A stretch of DNA of 49,712 bases from positions 1 to 49,712 of the forward strand of contig JAOARN010000093.1 in the NCBI GenBank assembly GCA_025210485.1, in the 5' to 3' direction. Of the stretch, positions 1 to 9,491 are shown one piece after another (within the stretch, counting starts at the first letter, position 1; each line of letters begins with the position of its first letter). The notes below the pieces were generated by a model. It saw only the letters and a program-made list of their open reading frames with translations. It searched no databases and had not been told where the DNA came from. Source of the stretch: Marinifilaceae bacterium (GTDB taxonomy: Bacteria > Bacteroidota > Bacteroidia > Bacteroidales > Marinifilaceae). Both the position numbers and the translations under genes were made by a program.

Positions 1-2
1 GT

Positions 3-496
3 GATAACAGTAAAAAGAAAAAGAGTGTTTGTGCTGTAGAGATTACTGACGAAGGAAAAGTTAGAAGAATGTATGCTATGCGAATTGAAAAGTACTCTCA
101 TAAACAGTTGAAAACCATATTTAAAAGCATATTTCTAACTCTGCTTCAATAACAACTGATCAATGGAGGGGATATAAATCTCTTCAAAAGGAATATAATA
201 TTGAACAAATACCAAGTGATAAAGAAAACAATTTCAAAGCTTTACACACTATGATTCATCAAGTTAAATCATGGATAAGAACCACTTTTTCTTGGATGAG
301 TGACTTTCATATTGATAGGTACCTTGATGAATTTTGTTACCGACTAAATCGATCTCGATCAAAGAGCACTGTTTTTGATAATTTAATAAAACGAATGGTT
401 TCTAGTGATAAAATATCTCAAAAGGAATTAATATGCGCTTCGATACTGAGCTCAATAAAAAAACATAAAGCTAATTTAAAATTAGACCTTGGTTAA
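3..496 (+). pseudogene. IS1595/ISXO2-type transposase, 3' part, frameshifted
   Basis: The reading starts outside the window. Bases 3-149 read in one frame (VCAVEITDEGKVRRMYAMRI and on) until a TAA at 150-152. From about 131 a second frame continues through TTDQWRGYK near 158 and through IHQVKSWIRTTFSWM to the stop at 496. Together these resemble the DDE half of ISXO2-like transposases: a beta-strand with a value like AVE...GKVR, then the second Asp before W/GY, then the conserved tail HIDRYLDEFCYRLNRS. The split into two frames near 120-131 means the gene is broken by one frameshift, unless it is a sequencing error. The family call rests on recognised motifs; no inverted repeat could be paired with it. 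The N-terminal half is not visible. Confidence 0.7.
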
Positions 497-1165
497 AATC
501 CTAAAACACAAACAAATTATCCATTCTTTATGTTAATATTATCCCATATGGTTATTATACTCAATAAATACCTAGCCATGGCAAACACTTGAACAATAAA
601 CAAACAAATGCTAGTTTAAGCTTAGGCATAGATTTAAAAGGTGATACTTGAATCTACGGTTGAACTAAATTTGCTTATTATATTTGTAATATTATCTGAG
701 ATTGCTATATTTCCTGATTATGTAGAGATTTTCTTATAAATATGGCTTTCTTTTTTTATATCATAAAATTAGGGCGCAAATTCCAATTGCACCCGTTAAA
801 TTTACTGTGTAACCCATTGTTCTTTAATTTGTTAGCTACTTTAAAGATAGTTAGAATTAACAACAACCTACTTGTCATCAGTGTTTTATGTTAAAAAAAT
901 ACTTTTTTTCACATAAAAAATCTCTCTTAAAAATATTTTTCTCCTAATTTTAGACAGCTTCTAAGTATCGCAGCTTTTCGCTTTATTCTTTTAAGGGGAA
1001 ACCAAACAAACTATAATCAACAAGTTAAAACCATTGTAAATATCATTATTTATTTTTTTAATAAAAAGTTTACATTAATTCGGCCTAATATAGTAGACTT
1101 ATAAATTTATATAACTCCTACTAGCCTGCTAAACAACTACTCTTTATTAATCCACCAATATCATC
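497..1165. other. Intergenic stretch without a recognisable gene
   Basis: About 670 bases of AT-rich DNA between two transposase-like genes. I see no ORF with a recognisable product, no tRNA-like fold and no clear repeat. It is probably decayed mobile-element DNA, judged from its neighbours only. Confidence 0.5.
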
Positions 1166-2107
1166 TTATATAAATCTTGTCATCTTTAATGGTTGGTGAC
1201 GGTATTTCTCTATGGACTTAGCTCTATACAATATGGTTATAGCCTTTATTCCAGACTTAAATTCATTTCTAGCTCTATACCAAGCAACATAATTCTCTAA
1301 ATACTTCGTTGCAACACCTCTGAATCTATTATTTACCCATTCTAAAAATAGATTTTTATACTTTTCAGAATATGTAGAATAAGTTAATTTTCTAGAATCC
1401 GAACTTAGATAAGTATGACGATAATTAAACTGTTTTGCAAACTTTATAAATTGTTGATTCTTTTCACTCAAAACCAATGAATCCTTATTTATCACATTCC
1501 TAAAAGCGCGTTTTACAACACTAAAAGAAAAGCCTTTATTTGTTATATCAAATAAATTATGATTACGATCCACTGCATAAAGAATAAATACATTTTTCCT
1601 TTTTTTATTTAACAGTATCTTGTCCCTACTTCCTTTAAACGATTCTTTTAACTTCAAATGTGTTTTCTCAACAATACCTCCCAGTTTTTCGGCTTTGATA
1701 AATTTCGAGTTTGTCAAAAATCTGTGCCTCCATCTAAATGACGTATTTTTATTAATACCACATTCTGCAGCAGCTCTGCGTACCGTATACCCTTGTTTTA
1801 AACAGTTACTGTAATCCAACCAATGACCTTTTCTTCTCAATCTTGACAAAGGAGTTTTAGTAAGACTATTGAATGTTTTCCTACAATTTTTACATTTATA
1901 CCTCTGTAAATCACTTCTTTTTCCCCACTTTATAAAATTTGAATGAGTACAAAAAGGACAGTTTAGTTCCGATAATGGAGTTTCTAAAATATATGATACC
2001 CTTTTAGAATATATTCTTTGTTCCACCTTTTCCTTTAACAACCTAAATTCATGGTTGTTAAATTCATCAATCTCTTCAATAAGCTTTTTAAAAATATTAT
2101 TTTTCAT
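1166..2107 (-). CDS. IS1595-family transposase-like protein with altered catalytic positions
   Basis: The 313-residue reading begins at the ATG at 2107; an in-frame ATG at 2176 would add 23 hydrophobic residues untypical of the family. A zinc ribbon is formed by C50-C53 and C72-C75, followed by a helix-turn-helix region with RRAAAECGINKNTSFRWRHR (about 110-129), both standard for the ISSod11-like branch of IS1595. The C-terminal RFRGVATKYLENYVAWYR is also typical. The DDE domain is odd: where relatives have GIVEADETYFLESFKG this protein has GIVEKTHLKLKESFKG, so the first Asp aligns with T149. The SDG-type second Asp aligns with E215, and the H-QNVN motif is unrecognisable. The ORF is nevertheless open throughout. 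It could be a recently inactivated transposase or a retained DNA-binding protein. The comparison residues are from memory of the family. Confidence 0.75.
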   Translation of the reverse strand: MKNNIFKKLIEEIDEFNNHEFRLLKEKVEQRIYSKRVSYILETPLSELNCPFCTHSNFIKWGKRSDLQRYKCKNCRKTFNSLTKTPLSRLRRKGHWLDYSNCLKQGYTVRRAAAECGINKNTSFRWRHRFLTNSKFIKAEKLGGIVEKTHLKLKESFKGSRDKILLNKKRKNVFILYAVDRNHNLFDITNKGFSFSVVKRAFRNVINKDSLVLSEKNQQFIKFAKQFNYRHTYLSSDSRKLTYSTYSEKYKNLFLEWVNNRFRGVATKYLENYVAWYRARNEFKSGIKAITILYRAKSIEKYRHQPLKMTRFI

Positions 2108-2179
2108 AATATAAGTCTTTAAATAAACACCAACCATTAACGCAGACAAAACATAACCATAGCTGCATACATTCATATA

Positions 2180-2489
2180 CGATTAAGTTTTAAAAAGTTG
2201 CATTAAAACACCTGTTATTATTCTAACTTATTTATAATATCTTATCTGAAGTTTCTGATAGAAATACGTTCTAGAAATCATGAGTTTACCATCATAATTC
2301 ATGTTTTTTTTATGTGATTTAAATACTTATCTAATATAGCCCAGCATATACAAAAGAAGGTCATCTATCTAGAATTTAAGTAGTATTTATATTACTGATT
2401 TTCCCAAGGAGGTACCATACGGATAATCAACAACATAAAAACTAGTCATGTATTAAAAGAGCTGCACTTACGGATGTAATTCATTATCT
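2180..2489. other. Gap between IS1595-like gene and IS4 relic
   Basis: About 310 bases with no recognisable gene. A purine-rich AAGGAGG at 2405-2411 resembles a ribosome binding site but no sensible start follows, so it is probably chance or a leftover of the decayed element downstream. Confidence 0.35.
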
Positions 2490-3215
2490 TTAGTCTATTG
2501 CAAATAAATCGACAGAAATCAAAAAAAAAGATACAGCAAGACAAAGCGACTAGACTAAGCGGGGTACTAAAAAGAATTATTAAAAATAGCAACGAAATAA
2601 ATGTGGTATTACTAAAGGGAATAAAGACACCTATTATTCAGCTAAGAATAACGAATACATTAAATGGAGATTACTTTCATTTTTGTTCACGAATAAATTT
2701 CTACCAATAGTTAATTCAAATTCTAACTTAAAAAGGATGGTATTACAGCATTAATTGGCGATGACTCAGTCATACAAAAAACGGAAGGGAGAGGAATAAG
2801 GAATTGAGAATATAAGTAAAATTCATGATTATGTACCACCCGATATATTTTTGGGGTTCAAGATACTCTTTCTTGGTTTTTAGAATGGAGGATGTTTTAT
2901 CCTAATTGATTTTAACATTCATTGAGAATCTAGAAGCAAACTCTGTGATGCCAAGAAAAAATGCAAAATAGCAAAAAAAAATTAGCAAATTCAGAATTGA
3001 GATTGAGTAAATCAACAACATCGTTAACTACAAAAAAAGAATCTGTTAAAAAACATAGATTCGCAGTTAAATCAAAACCCACAAATACCAGCATCAATAG
3101 ATTGAGCAAAGCTAAACTCTCTAAACAAAAGGTCAAGAACAAAAAAAAGTTGCTACAAGAAACATCCCAGATTTGGATTGTACCTGAGAGAAAGAAAGAA
3201 CCGAATGTAATATAG
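2490..3215 (+). pseudogene. Decayed IS4-type transposase, N-terminal half, multiple frameshifts
   Basis: No single frame is open, but successive frames spell pieces of an IS4-like transposase. Frame 2 carries KATRLSGVLKRIIKNSNE (about 2536-2590); frame 1 carries KDTYYSAKNNEYIKWRLL (about 2623-2680); frame 3 carries IGDDSVIQKTEG (from 2754); frame 1 again carries KIHDYVPPDIFLGFKILFLG (from 2818), and then NGGCFILIDFNIH after an in-frame TAG that seems to replace a Trp codon at about 2878. The motif sequence KD-YY-KNN, then DDS-I-KT, then GFK-LGFW-GG-F-DF is what I know from Bacteroidota IS4 relatives. After about 3000 the text becomes Lys-rich and uncertain. At least three frameshifts and several stops show old decay. 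Confidence 0.6.
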
Positions 3216-3223
3216 TTGATCTT

Positions 3224-3307
3224 GAATAAACTATAGTCGCATAAGAATGTATTACAGTCGAACGTAAATAAAGCATAATCGAATGAGAATAAACTATACA
3301 GGTCTCA
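3224..3307 (+). repeat. Degenerate 21-bp tandem repeat, four units
   Basis: Units begin at 3224, 3245, 3266 and 3287, exactly 21 bases apart. They share a loose consensus GAATAAACTATAATCGAATGA; the first and fourth begin with the same 12 bases. Units are only partly alike, so the array is old. It sits just after the IS4 relic. Confidence 0.5.
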
Positions 3308-3902
3308 ACTGAAAATACAGAACATAATACAATGCTTGCCTATTTTTGATATTTGAATACATTTTTTTTCATATGATTTATCATATATGATAAATTAATC
3401 CCATTGAGAATTTTATATTTAAAACCAAATTGACAAATAAACAACAACAACAATACCTCATTTATTTATAACATAATTACAAGTATTGAATTTCAAATAG
3501 ATAGAATCCAAAAACCAATCTCAATTATAACAAAGAAAATCCTCAATGCACGGATGAGAATCTGACTAATAATCACATAAATTATATTAAATCGGTATAT
3601 AATAAATTAAAAATATAAATAAGGATACACATACAATATAAGACAATCGGCTTGTAATTTTCATTATAGTAACAAAGTCTATAATTATCAATATATCATA
3701 ATGTTAACGAATTAATATTCACATAACTAAACAAACATCCCAGATAATTATATTTTGAATAATCATAATAAATTAATTCCAAAAGATTATATTTGCCACT
3801 AAGAATAAAATATGTATAGCATATTGTATCATTTCAAACATAACAAAACCTATTTTCATCTTCTTTAAAAGAAAATAAAAGAAATAAAACCAACAAAATA
3901 TA
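3308..3902. other. AT-rich leader region upstream of the envelope operon
   Basis: About 600 bases, extremely AT-rich, with no gene. It must hold the promoter of the following operon; the -7-like element at 3788-3795 is listed separately. Confidence 0.5.
3788..3795 (+). promoter_or_regulatory. Candidate -7 element of the LTA-synthase/Wzi operon
   Basis: TATATTTG matches the Bacteroidota -7 consensus TAnnTTTG, about 105 bases upstream of the start at 3903. A TTTG exists at 3754-3757 but is too far for a normal -33 element, so only the -7 part is supported. Confidence 0.35.
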
Positions 3903-5837
3903 ATGAACTTAAAAACATTAAAAACAAACATTTACACAAGCCTTATACTAAGGTTTGCTTTAGTTATGCTAATGTATACTATTAGTAGAATAGCATTTTA
4001 TCTATTTAACCTAAATTCATATTCAAATGTTAAATTCTCGGAACTATCTTATATGATATATGGAGGATTTAAATTTGATATTTCTGCCTTGATTTACCTC
4101 AATCTATTATTTATTCTATTACATCTTATTCCTTTTAAAATAAGATATTCGAAGCTTTATCAAAAGATTATAAAGTACGTATATTTAATCATAAATTCGA
4201 TAGGAATTATAATCAATAATTCGGATATCATTTATTACAGATTTACATTAAAACGAACTACTTCTACCATATTTAGAGAATTTCAGAATGAAGGACAGAT
4301 CTTCAAACTTATGTTATCTTTTATATTTGACTATTGGTATATTACTATATTCACTATAATTCAGATATTTATTTTATGTTATCTTTACAATAAAATAAAA
4401 ACGGGAACTGCTCTAATTAAAAATAATATTTATCATATTGCAAGTAGTCTTGCTTTGCTCGTTTTATTCGCAGGCCTTTGTCTTGCAGGTATGAGAGGCG
4501 GATTTAGACATAGTACTAGACCAATAACATTAAGCAATGCATCAAAATACACAAGCTCACCTGACCAAAGAGCCATCGTACTAAATACTCCATTTAGTAT
4601 ATTCCGAACTTTGAGCAAAAAAGCGATAAAGAGGTATGAATTTTTTACAGATGATGAAATATCAAAGATATACAAAGCTAAGAAAACCAACACAAATACA
4701 AGAGATAGCATAACAAATAAAAAACCAACTAATGTAGTTGTTATTATACTAGAAAGCTTTAGTAAAGAACATTTTGGTTTCTTCAATAAAGACATAAAAA
4801 ATTATAAAGGCTATACTCCTTTTCTTGACTCACTATGTAATCACTCTTATGTTATTCAAAACTCCTATGCTAACGGACGCAAATCCATAGATGCTTTACC
4901 ATCTATATTAACTAGTATTCCGCAAATCGTAGAACCTTTTGTCCTATCGCATTATTCTGGCAATAAAATCAATAGCATTGCTAGCGTATTAAAAGACAAA
5001 TCATATTACTCAGCTTTTTTCCATGGTGCTCCTAATGGATCAATGGGCTTTCAATCATTTATAAAACAGGCTGGATTTGATGACTATTTTGGAAAAACAG
5101 AATTTAACAATAATAAAGAATTTGACGGCATGTGGGGAATTTGGGATGAACCATTTTTCCAGTTTTACGCAGAAAAAATGGATAGTTTCAAACAACCTTT
5201 TGTCTCTGCTATTTTCTCTGTCTCATCTCATCATCCGTACAAAGTCCCTGAACAACATAAAGGAAAATTCAAGGAAGGAAAACTACCTGTTCAAAAAAGT
5301 ATAGGCTATACAGATTATGCACTTAAAAGGTTCTTCGAAAAAGCAAAAACAATGGACTGGTATAAAAATAGTTTGTTTGTAATAACTGCTGATCACTCTA
5401 TAAGCCCATATTTGGAAAAATATAAAACTACATATAATAAGTTTTCAGTACCTATTATTTTTCACAAGCCCAATTCTGACTTAATCAAAAATGACAGTAT
5501 TAGTATTGCACAACAAATTGACATAATGCCTTCTATTTTATCAATTCTTGGTTATGATAAAAAATATATCGCTTTTGGAAATAGTATTTTCAACAAAGAA
5601 GATAACTATGCTATTCAGTATATTGGAGGCTTATTTCAAGTACTAGATAAAGATTACTTATTGCAATTTGACGGCAACAATACTACTGGCTTTTTTAATA
5701 TAAAAGAAGACTATTTTATGAAAACCAATTTGGTAAATCAGAACTTAGAAATTCAGAAGAAATACGAACAAAGAATAAAGGCTTTTCTCCAGGAGTATTC
5801 TAATAGGATGCTCGACAATAAATTGACAATTAACTAA
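3903..5837 (+). CDS. LTA synthase-like phosphoglycerol/phosphoethanolamine transferase (sulfatase fold)
   Basis: This 644-residue protein has an N-terminal half with about five membrane helices (for example about 15-35, 55-75, 90-110, 140-160, 175-195) and a C-terminal extracytoplasmic alkaline phosphatase/sulfatase-fold domain. Visible landmarks are NVVVIILESFSKEHF near 278-292 with the metal-ligand Glu at about 283, the nucleophile loop NGRKSIDALPS with Ser about 328 in place of the LtaS Thr, the substrate-pocket segment SVSSHHPY, and ITADHSISP with Asp497-His498 as metal ligands. LtaS-type enzymes move glycerol-phosphate from phosphatidylglycerol onto an acceptor; in Gram-negatives the product may be a periplasmic glucan, a glycan or lipid. 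The Wzi-like gene starts 50 bases downstream, so the two are probably co-transcribed and act in surface polysaccharide display. The donor group is inferred only. Confidence 0.85.
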   Translation: MNLKTLKTNIYTSLILRFALVMLMYTISRIAFYLFNLNSYSNVKFSELSYMIYGGFKFDISALIYLNLLFILLHLIPFKIRYSKLYQKIIKYVYLIINSIGIIINNSDIIYYRFTLKRTTSTIFREFQNEGQIFKLMLSFIFDYWYITIFTIIQIFILCYLYNKIKTGTALIKNNIYHIASSLALLVLFAGLCLAGMRGGFRHSTRPITLSNASKYTSSPDQRAIVLNTPFSIFRTLSKKAIKRYEFFTDDEISKIYKAKKTNTNTRDSITNKKPTNVVVIILESFSKEHFGFFNKDIKNYKGYTPFLDSLCNHSYVIQNSYANGRKSIDALPSILTSIPQIVEPFVLSHYSGNKINSIASVLKDKSYYSAFFHGAPNGSMGFQSFIKQAGFDDYFGKTEFNNNKEFDGMWGIWDEPFFQFYAEKMDSFKQPFVSAIFSVSSHHPYKVPEQHKGKFKEGKLPVQKSIGYTDYALKRFFEKAKTMDWYKNSLFVITADHSISPYLEKYKTTYNKFSVPIIFHKPNSDLIKNDSISIAQQIDIMPSILSILGYDKKYIAFGNSIFNKEDNYAIQYIGGLFQVLDKDYLLQFDGNNTTGFFNIKEDYFMKTNLVNQNLEIQKKYEQRIKAFLQEYSNRMLDNKLTIN

Positions 5838-5887
5838 TCATATTAATAAAAAACCATTAACTAAATTCAAGCCTAAAAAACAGCTCA

Positions 5888-7327
5888 ATGAAAAAACTAC
5901 TAATATTATGCTACCTAGTTTATCTTAGCAATATAATTAATGCTCAGGAAATCAAATACTCTCTTGGTATTGACAACAGCTTCTCATCAGAAAAGAAACT
6001 TCCTTTTTGGATGGTTAACAATAAATACGGTGTTATTCGAGATCAAAACAATTCTATGCTTTCTGCTGGCATTTTTAAAGAAAGAACTGATTCCATATTT
6101 GACTATTCCTTTGGATTAGACGCTTTCCAACAATTGTATGATAATATTAGTACTAGCTCATTGATTAACCAGTATTATGTTAAGCTAAATCATAAAAAAT
6201 GGCATCTTCTTCTGGGAGCTAAAAATCCAGACTTATATTATGATGGTCTTTCAATGTCTAATGATAATATTGTTATGACTGGCAATGCAAGACCCTATCC
6301 GAAAATTGAGATTGGTACTTCTGATTATATTCCTGTTCCTTTTACCAATAATAATGTTTTTGTTAAAGGGGTGTTCTCCAATGGATGGATGCTTGACAAC
6401 AGAGCGGTTGAAGATGTTATGGTTCATCATAAAAATGCGTATATACGTTTTGGTAAAAAGAAAGGTTTGTCTTTTGAATTTGGTGTCGAACATTATGCTC
6501 AATGGGGCGGTAAATCTGCGAAATACGGCAAATTAGACTCAGGACTTAGTGCATTTATGAAAATTCTAGTAGCTGATTCGGGCGATGACCAAAAGATTAT
6601 GAACGAATATGACAACGCACTAGGAAATCATATCGGGCAAAACCAATTGAAAGTAAACTACAATACGAAAAAACTCCAAGCTACATTCTATATGCGAAAT
6701 ATGTTCGAAGATAGAAGTCAGGACATTGGCAAACTATTCAGAAATCATAAAGATATCCAAGATATCAACTATGGATTTTATTTTAAATTCAAAAATCAAA
6801 AGATAGTAAAATCTGTTTTGGCTGAGTTTTATTCGACCATGGATCAAGGAAATTTAGGTGATGACGGTCCTTATTATATAGGTTATGACTCTAATTTTAA
6901 TAATGGCATATACAGTTCAGGTTGGTCCAACTATAAAAGGGGTTTTGGTATCCCACTGAATTCTCCTACAAGTATTTCCGCAGACAATAGCATCCATTTC
7001 AAAAACACTACATTTAAAGCTTTCAACTTTGGTATAACTGGGGAATACAAAGAATTCAAATACCTTTTAAAGTACACATATCATAGAAATTATGGTCAGG
7101 TTAGCAACACAGTGGTTGGCAAACCAACAAACAGCACACTAAAGCCTAAACGGATTTATTCTGTAGATCCTGCCGAGAATCAAAACTACATGTTATTCAA
7201 TTTACAATTACCAGATTTCAAGCTTCCTTTCAAGATTATTACTTCGATAGCTGCTGACTTTGGAGATATTTCTGAAAATTATGGCTTTGGGATAAAACTA
7301 GTTAAAACTGGAGTTTTTGATTTTTAA
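5888..7327 (+). CDS. Capsule assembly Wzi family outer-membrane protein
   Basis: The 479-residue product begins with a signal peptide (about residues 1-19, ending NAQ) and continues as alternating amphipathic strands rich in aromatic residues, ending in KTGVFDF with a C-terminal Phe typical of outer-membrane barrels. The block LLLGAKNPDLYYDGLSMS, then NARPYPKIEIGTSDYIPVP, is the conserved core of Bacteroidota Wzi-family proteins. E. coli Wzi is an outer-membrane lectin that anchors capsule polymer at the surface. The gene follows the phosphoglycerol transferase gene by 50 bases and is followed by a strong hairpin, so this is a two-gene operon. Whether it anchors a capsule or another glycan is not shown by the sequence. 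Confidence 0.85.
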   Translation: MKKLLILCYLVYLSNIINAQEIKYSLGIDNSFSSEKKLPFWMVNNKYGVIRDQNNSMLSAGIFKERTDSIFDYSFGLDAFQQLYDNISTSSLINQYYVKLNHKKWHLLLGAKNPDLYYDGLSMSNDNIVMTGNARPYPKIEIGTSDYIPVPFTNNNVFVKGVFSNGWMLDNRAVEDVMVHHKNAYIRFGKKKGLSFEFGVEHYAQWGGKSAKYGKLDSGLSAFMKILVADSGDDQKIMNEYDNALGNHIGQNQLKVNYNTKKLQATFYMRNMFEDRSQDIGKLFRNHKDIQDINYGFYFKFKNQKIVKSVLAEFYSTMDQGNLGDDGPYYIGYDSNFNNGIYSSGWSNYKRGFGIPLNSPTSISADNSIHFKNTTFKAFNFGITGEYKEFKYLLKYTYHRNYGQVSNTVVGKPTNSTLKPKRIYSVDPAENQNYMLFNLQLPDFKLPFKIITSIAADFGDISENYGFGIKLVKTGVFDF

Positions 7328-7335
7328 TTTCTTAA

Positions 7336-7376
7336 AAAAGATATATACCGATTAAAGTAATTGGTATATATCTTTT
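7336..7376 (+). terminator. Hairpin terminator after the Wzi gene
   Basis: A 14-bp perfect stem (7336-7349 with 7363-7376) and 13-base loop begins 9 bases after the stop codon. The arms start AAAAG and end CTTTT, so it can act on either strand; the minus-strand gene on the other side is a pseudogene ending at 7450. Confidence 0.75.
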
Positions 7377-7449
7377 GATAAGCTCTCTACATGACATTTG
7401 ATAATCAGAATATTGACAGAATTACAACATTATACTTATCAGCAAGAAC

Positions 7450-8598
7450 TTAACAATAAAAATACTCTGCAGCAACCTTTTGATATTCTGTAATTTTTTT
7501 GCTTCTACGAACATTATCCACTCCCATTTCATCTTCTGTGATCTCTTCTATGCTTTTTTTAATAGGATCATCAGATATCTCACCATCCAAATTAATTATT
7601 TCATTAGCCTTTAGCGATTGTACTATAAATGGGGAATGAATGGTAGCGATAAATTGGATATTAGGAAAAACTCGTTTTAGATCGCCTACTATGCGACCTT
7701 GCCATTTGGGATGTAGATGCATATCTATTTCGTCGATTAAAACTATCCCTTTGGTTTTTTTTACGGCATTGGCTCCAAATTGAGGATTTAATTTTATGGC
7801 ACGATAGGCAATTTCGGCGGCAAGTGCTATTATACTTCTATATCCATCGCTCAAATGCGAATAAGGCAGATAGGTGCCATCGGCTGTTTTACCTATTAAA
7901 TCATCCAAATACCAACTAAACTTAATATCCTGCCATTCGCCTACCAGTTCTGTAATAGTATTTACAAAAGCATTGTATAATGCTTTGTCCTTGCCAAATT
8001 TTAGTACTTCATCTTCTTGAGTTAAACCAAGCAAAGGCTTGTTCCTTAATAGAACGAGGATCTAAAGCAGCATAATATCCATCCAATCGGGAGCTAATTT
8101 TTTGGTAAGCAATTTTTTTATGAATCTCTCCAGCTAGGCGAGCTGTAGAATGATACGCCAATAAGTAGTATTCTGATTCATCATTGGGTTTATTTTCAGG
8201 ATTACCCAAATCAATTAAATTTTTTGCTTCTTTGGGTGTTAAACTTTTTGCATTTTTTTCTGTTCTCTTGCCCATTCTATTCTTTGGTAGCTTTCCTTTT
8301 CATTAGTTTCAAACAAAAAACCACCTGCTAGCCGTACATCATAATTTTGAATATGAGTATCAGAAATAATCTCTTTTCTAATTTCTTCTTTTTTTAAAGG
8401 TCTTAACTTTATACCATTGAGTCCAAATGCAACTCCCGTTTTTAATAAAAAAGTACCCAAACCAATAGAAATAGCATCTAATACACTTGATTTACCTGTA
8501 CCATTCTCTCCTATTAGTACCGTAAATTGTTTGTCAAATTCAAATTTTTATTTTCTAAATCCCTTAAAGTTTTCTATTTGTATTTCTTTGCATTTCAT
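7450..8598 (-). pseudogene. AAA-family ATPase (AAA_21/AAA_15 type), disrupted three times
   Basis: Read from the ATG at 8598: MKCKEIQIENFKGFRK, then an in-frame TAA at 8548-8550, then QFTVLIGENGTGKSSVLDA, a clear Walker A. The frame is lost in an A-run at about 8250 and continues in another (SLTPKEAKNLIDLGN) to about 8020, where it shifts again into the last frame. The final part carries the ABC-like signature region LSDGYRSIIALAAEIAYR, Walker B GIVLIDEIDMHLHP and the switch histidine in IATIHSPFIVQS. All pieces are collinear, so this was one gene of about 380 codons for a stand-alone SMC/RecF-like ATPase of the kind often found in defence or overcoming-lysogenization modules. One stop and two frameshifts make it inactive unless the sequence has errors. 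Confidence 0.85.
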
Positions 8599-8737
8599 TG
8601 CATCTGGATTTTTATTTACTCAAATATAATAAATTTTATTAGTATAGACTTTCTGCAAAGGCCACAGAAGACTAAATGAAAGGTGAAGCAGCTGCTATTT
8701 ATTCACAAGCACAAATTACACAATCAAATCCTGCTCG

Positions 8738-9247
8738 CTATTCCTCAAGTCTATTAAGGAAAAAATCGAATCTTTCTTTTATAATATTATGAGAATGCTG
8801 AAGGCGATGATTATCATCTACTAGATTTAAAATTGCATTGCACTGTTTTGCAAATTTTACTGAATTTTCAAAAGGCACAATTTCGTCATTCCATCCATGA
8901 ATGATTTCAATATTTATACATTTTGGATTATATTCGTGTATCCCATATTCCCTGTCCGACATATACAAAGCTGGACAGAAAAGAAACATAGCCTTTACAT
9001 TTCGCTCATTTGAAGCAATAGTAGATAAATAGCCACCCATACTTGAACCAACTAAGATAATATCTGAACTAGGGACAAAATTGATTACTTTTTTTAGTTT
9101 TTCATATCGCTCATCTATAGTACTGCACGAGGTGTAATCAACTGAAATAGACTGATGATTATGTTTTTTTGCTATCTCGCGCAAAATTTGAATTTTAGTT
9201 CCATTTGGTCCACTTTCCTTTCCATGTGAGAATATAATTGTAGTCAT
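8738..9247 (-). CDS. Small alpha/beta hydrolase (YqiA/UPF0227-like)
   Basis: The 169-residue reading starts at the ATG at 9247 (MTTIIFSHGKESGP), which begins directly with the first beta-strand; an ATG at 9271 would add eight residues. The catalytic set of a compact alpha/beta hydrolase is present: nucleophile elbow GSSMGGY, Asp in HGWNDEIVP and His in DDNHRLQ. The oxyanion-side motif SHGKESGPNG is like YqiA/YcfP-type esterases. Substrate is unknown. It stands alone between the ATPase pseudogene and the CoA-disulfide reductase gene, with gaps of about 140 and 240 bases, so it is probably monocistronic. Confidence 0.75.
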   Translation of the reverse strand: MTTIIFSHGKESGPNGTKIQILREIAKKHNHQSISVDYTSCSTIDERYEKLKKVINFVPSSDIILVGSSMGGYLSTIASNERNVKAMFLFCPALYMSDREYGIHEYNPKCINIEIIHGWNDEIVPFENSVKFAKQCNAILNLVDDNHRLQHSHNIIKERFDFFLNRLEE

Positions 9248-9491
9248 TTTATTGTTTTGTTTTATGCGCAAAAGTAATCATATTTTCAACATAATAAACA
9301 AAGTGCCAAAAATGAGTTTTTAAAATTATAAATATATTCCTGAACGTAAAATTGATTGAATTAAAAAAACAACGAAAACACACAATTAAAAAGATCAATA
9401 CAATCTAATTAAAAAAAATCAATCAAAAAAAACTCAGATCAAAAACACATTTAAACTCAAATTCGGCACTTCCTATACAAAACAAAAAAAA

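Noticed and set aside
2405..2411. Perfect AAGGAGG ribosome-binding-like sequence
   Set aside because: No reading frame with a sensible product begins at the right distance, and genes of this organism rarely use strong Shine-Dalgarno sites.
2961..3215. Lys-rich reading frame of 84 codons on the plus strand
   Set aside because: Continuation of IS4 relic DNA in a poly-A-rich context; not a believable gene by itself.
3224..3307. Possible CRISPR array
   Set aside because: The 21-bp units are directly adjacent with no unique spacers between conserved repeats, and they are poorly conserved.
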